64,000 nt of DNA from Wolbachia endosymbiont (group B) of Protocalliphora azurea (GTDB taxonomy: Bacteria; Pseudomonadota; Alphaproteobacteria; Rickettsiales; Anaplasmataceae), in the NCBI RefSeq assembly GCF_947251865.1, contig NZ_OX366394.1:124001-188000 (forward strand). The letters are read 5' to 3'. The translations under genes and the position numbers were made by a program. The stretch's first letter is position 1. Each line of letters opens with the position of its first letter. The notes under the pieces were generated by a model. It was not told the origin of the DNA, did no database searches, and was given only the letters and a program-made list of their open reading frames with translations. Shown piece by piece: positions 63,173-64,000 of the stretch.

Positions 63173-64000
63173 ATGTCAAAAATCGAAGAATTTCGCTCTT
63201 TTATGCACGAAATAAATGTTGATACATTTATGTTGAATACTAAAGACGAGTATTTAAATGAATATTCAAAAGAGTTAGCAGAGTTATGTGGCTTCACGGG
63301 AACAAATGGGCTACTTATCGTTACAAAGAGTAATAAGTGCCCATTTTTTACAGATGGACGCTATATCACACAAGCTCGCAGTCAGCTCGATCAGGGCAGT
63401 TTTCGAGTATATAATATACAAGAAGAGGATCCACACAAATGGGTAAAAGCAAACTTAACATTGACTACCTCACTGGGTTACTATCCGCAATATTTTACTA
63501 TGAAGGACATAAGAAAATATGAAGGCATTTGTAAACTAGTACCATACTTAATTAAAAAAGATAGTAGTCATAAAGCACAAACAATAGTCTCACATGTATC
63601 TGGTGAGAGTGGTAAGGATAAATGTGAAAGAGTAGCTAAAAACATAGAGGCTGAAGCAGTGCTTCTGACTGATCCAAATTCAATTTCGTGGTTATTAAAT
63701 TTAAGAAATGAAAGTTCTGAATATACTCCTTGTATATTGGGTCGTGCTATATTGTATAAAAATGCCAATGTTGATTTATTTATTCAAGATAAAGAACATT
63801 CAACTATAGAAGCAAATTTTGATAACCATATAAATGTTTTTGATATTAGTGAGCTAGAAAATTCACTACATAAGTTAAATTTGGTGGTGATAGATCCAAG
63901 CACGACTCCAATGAGCATTATGAATGCAATAGATCCCTTGTATAACCATTATTTAAATGAAAAATCAGCTTCGGTGTCATTCCAGTGCTTGACCAGAAAT
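63173..64000 (+). CDS. Xaa-Pro aminopeptidase (M24B), N-terminal part
   Basis: The start ATG 63173 lies 2 nt after the mnmG stop; the frame is open for 276 codons to the window edge. The N-terminus (SKIEEFRSFMHEINVDTFML, CGFTGTNGLLIVTKSNKCPF, FTDGRYITQARSQL) and the second domain (AVLLTDPNSISWLLNLRN) are the creatinase/prolidase N-terminal domains of aminopeptidase P-like enzymes. The catalytic metal-binding domain is beyond the window. The last ~28 bases (tcggtgtcattccagtgctt) belong to a palindromic repeat, so another in-frame insertion is likely here. Confidence 0.85.
   Translation, partial: MSKIEEFRSFMHEINVDTFMLNTKDEYLNEYSKELAELCGFTGTNGLLIVTKSNKCPFFTDGRYITQARSQLDQGSFRVYNIQEEDPHKWVKANLTLTTSLGYYPQYFTMKDIRKYEGICKLVPYLIKKDSSHKAQTIVSHVSGESGKDKCERVAKNIEAEAVLLTDPNSISWLLNLRNESSEYTPCILGRAILYKNANVDLFIQDKEHSTIEANFDNHINVFDISELENSLHKLNLVVIDPSTTPMSIMNAIDPLYNHYLNEKSASVSFQCLTRN
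63972..64000. repeat. Start of a palindromic repeat inside the aminopeptidase gene
   Basis: ggtgtcattccagtgcttga is the common arm of the dispersed palindrome (compare tgtcattccagcgcttgaca at ~53490). Only one arm is inside the window; the frame is open through it (SVSFQCLTRN). Confidence 0.7.

Noticed and set aside
1..64000. CRISPR array, rRNA genes or replication origin
   Set aside because: No regularly spaced direct repeats with unique spacers, no rRNA segments and no origin-type gene cluster were seen. The repeated sequences are palindromic elements or ankyrin coding repeats.

Overview
The window is about 35 % GC chromosomal DNA from an alphaproteobacterial endosymbiont, almost certainly a Wolbachia strain (Anaplasmataceae). 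This rests on multiple ankyrin-repeat genes, dense short palindromic repeats (TGTCAT...CCAGTG...CACTGG...ATGACA type) that also lie in-frame inside housekeeping genes, relics of a gene transfer agent (GTA), partial toxin-antitoxin loci around an IS630 element, and a reduced metabolism that keeps folate, purine and DAP steps.

Layout. 1-385: 5' end of cytochrome b. 508-5760: four tandem minus-strand ankyrin genes that share one C-terminal domain, each followed by a similar hairpin terminator; the spacers carry relics of the 3' end of the adjacent J-domain gene (5851-6210). 6272-8831: Nfu-type Fe-S protein and hisS (ATGA overlap), then convergent surE. 9030-18244: membrane protein, two AdiC/PotE-like permeases, asd, purK, apaG and a two-domain ABC permease. 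18375-23557: trhO, a small membrane protein, then an accessory patch (RelE relic, DnaB-helicase relic, IS630, relBE-like pair, tRNA-Ser, GTA DUF2163 gene, ParDE/YafQ-like pair). 23677-29111: porin-like outer-membrane protein, class 3 lipase, PolB-like exonuclease, era. 29156-30458: tandem duplication of a small membrane protein gene together with a piece of tRNA-Gly. 30609-32567: rnd-like exonuclease, trxA, a CAT-anticodon tRNA, and a 84-residue protein with a twin CX3C motif like mitochondrial small Tim chaperones. 33898-36683: compact folate operon (CADD-type protein, folB, folK-folP fusion, folA). 36963-41205: broken hydrolase, G1P-dehydrogenase-like gene, dapE, dispersed repeats. 41326-49690: small hypothetical genes, tRNA-Gln/cutA, tRNA-CAT/purB, rplI-rpsR-rpsF (S6 carrying a very large insertion) and dnaE. 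50459-55551: ankyrin gene, ldcA, lipB, GTA portal, ankyrin gene. 55787-64000: AsmA-like protein, murJ, tRNA-His, membrane protein, mnmG and the start of an aminopeptidase P gene.

Functional threads: DAP/peptidoglycan (asd, dapE, ldcA, murJ), purines (purK, purB), folate without the classical pABA genes nearby, tRNA decoding and modification (trhO, mnmG, hisS, five intact tRNAs), and host-facing proteins (six ankyrin genes, lipase, porin). All functions are inferred from sequence motifs read by eye; no database search was run.
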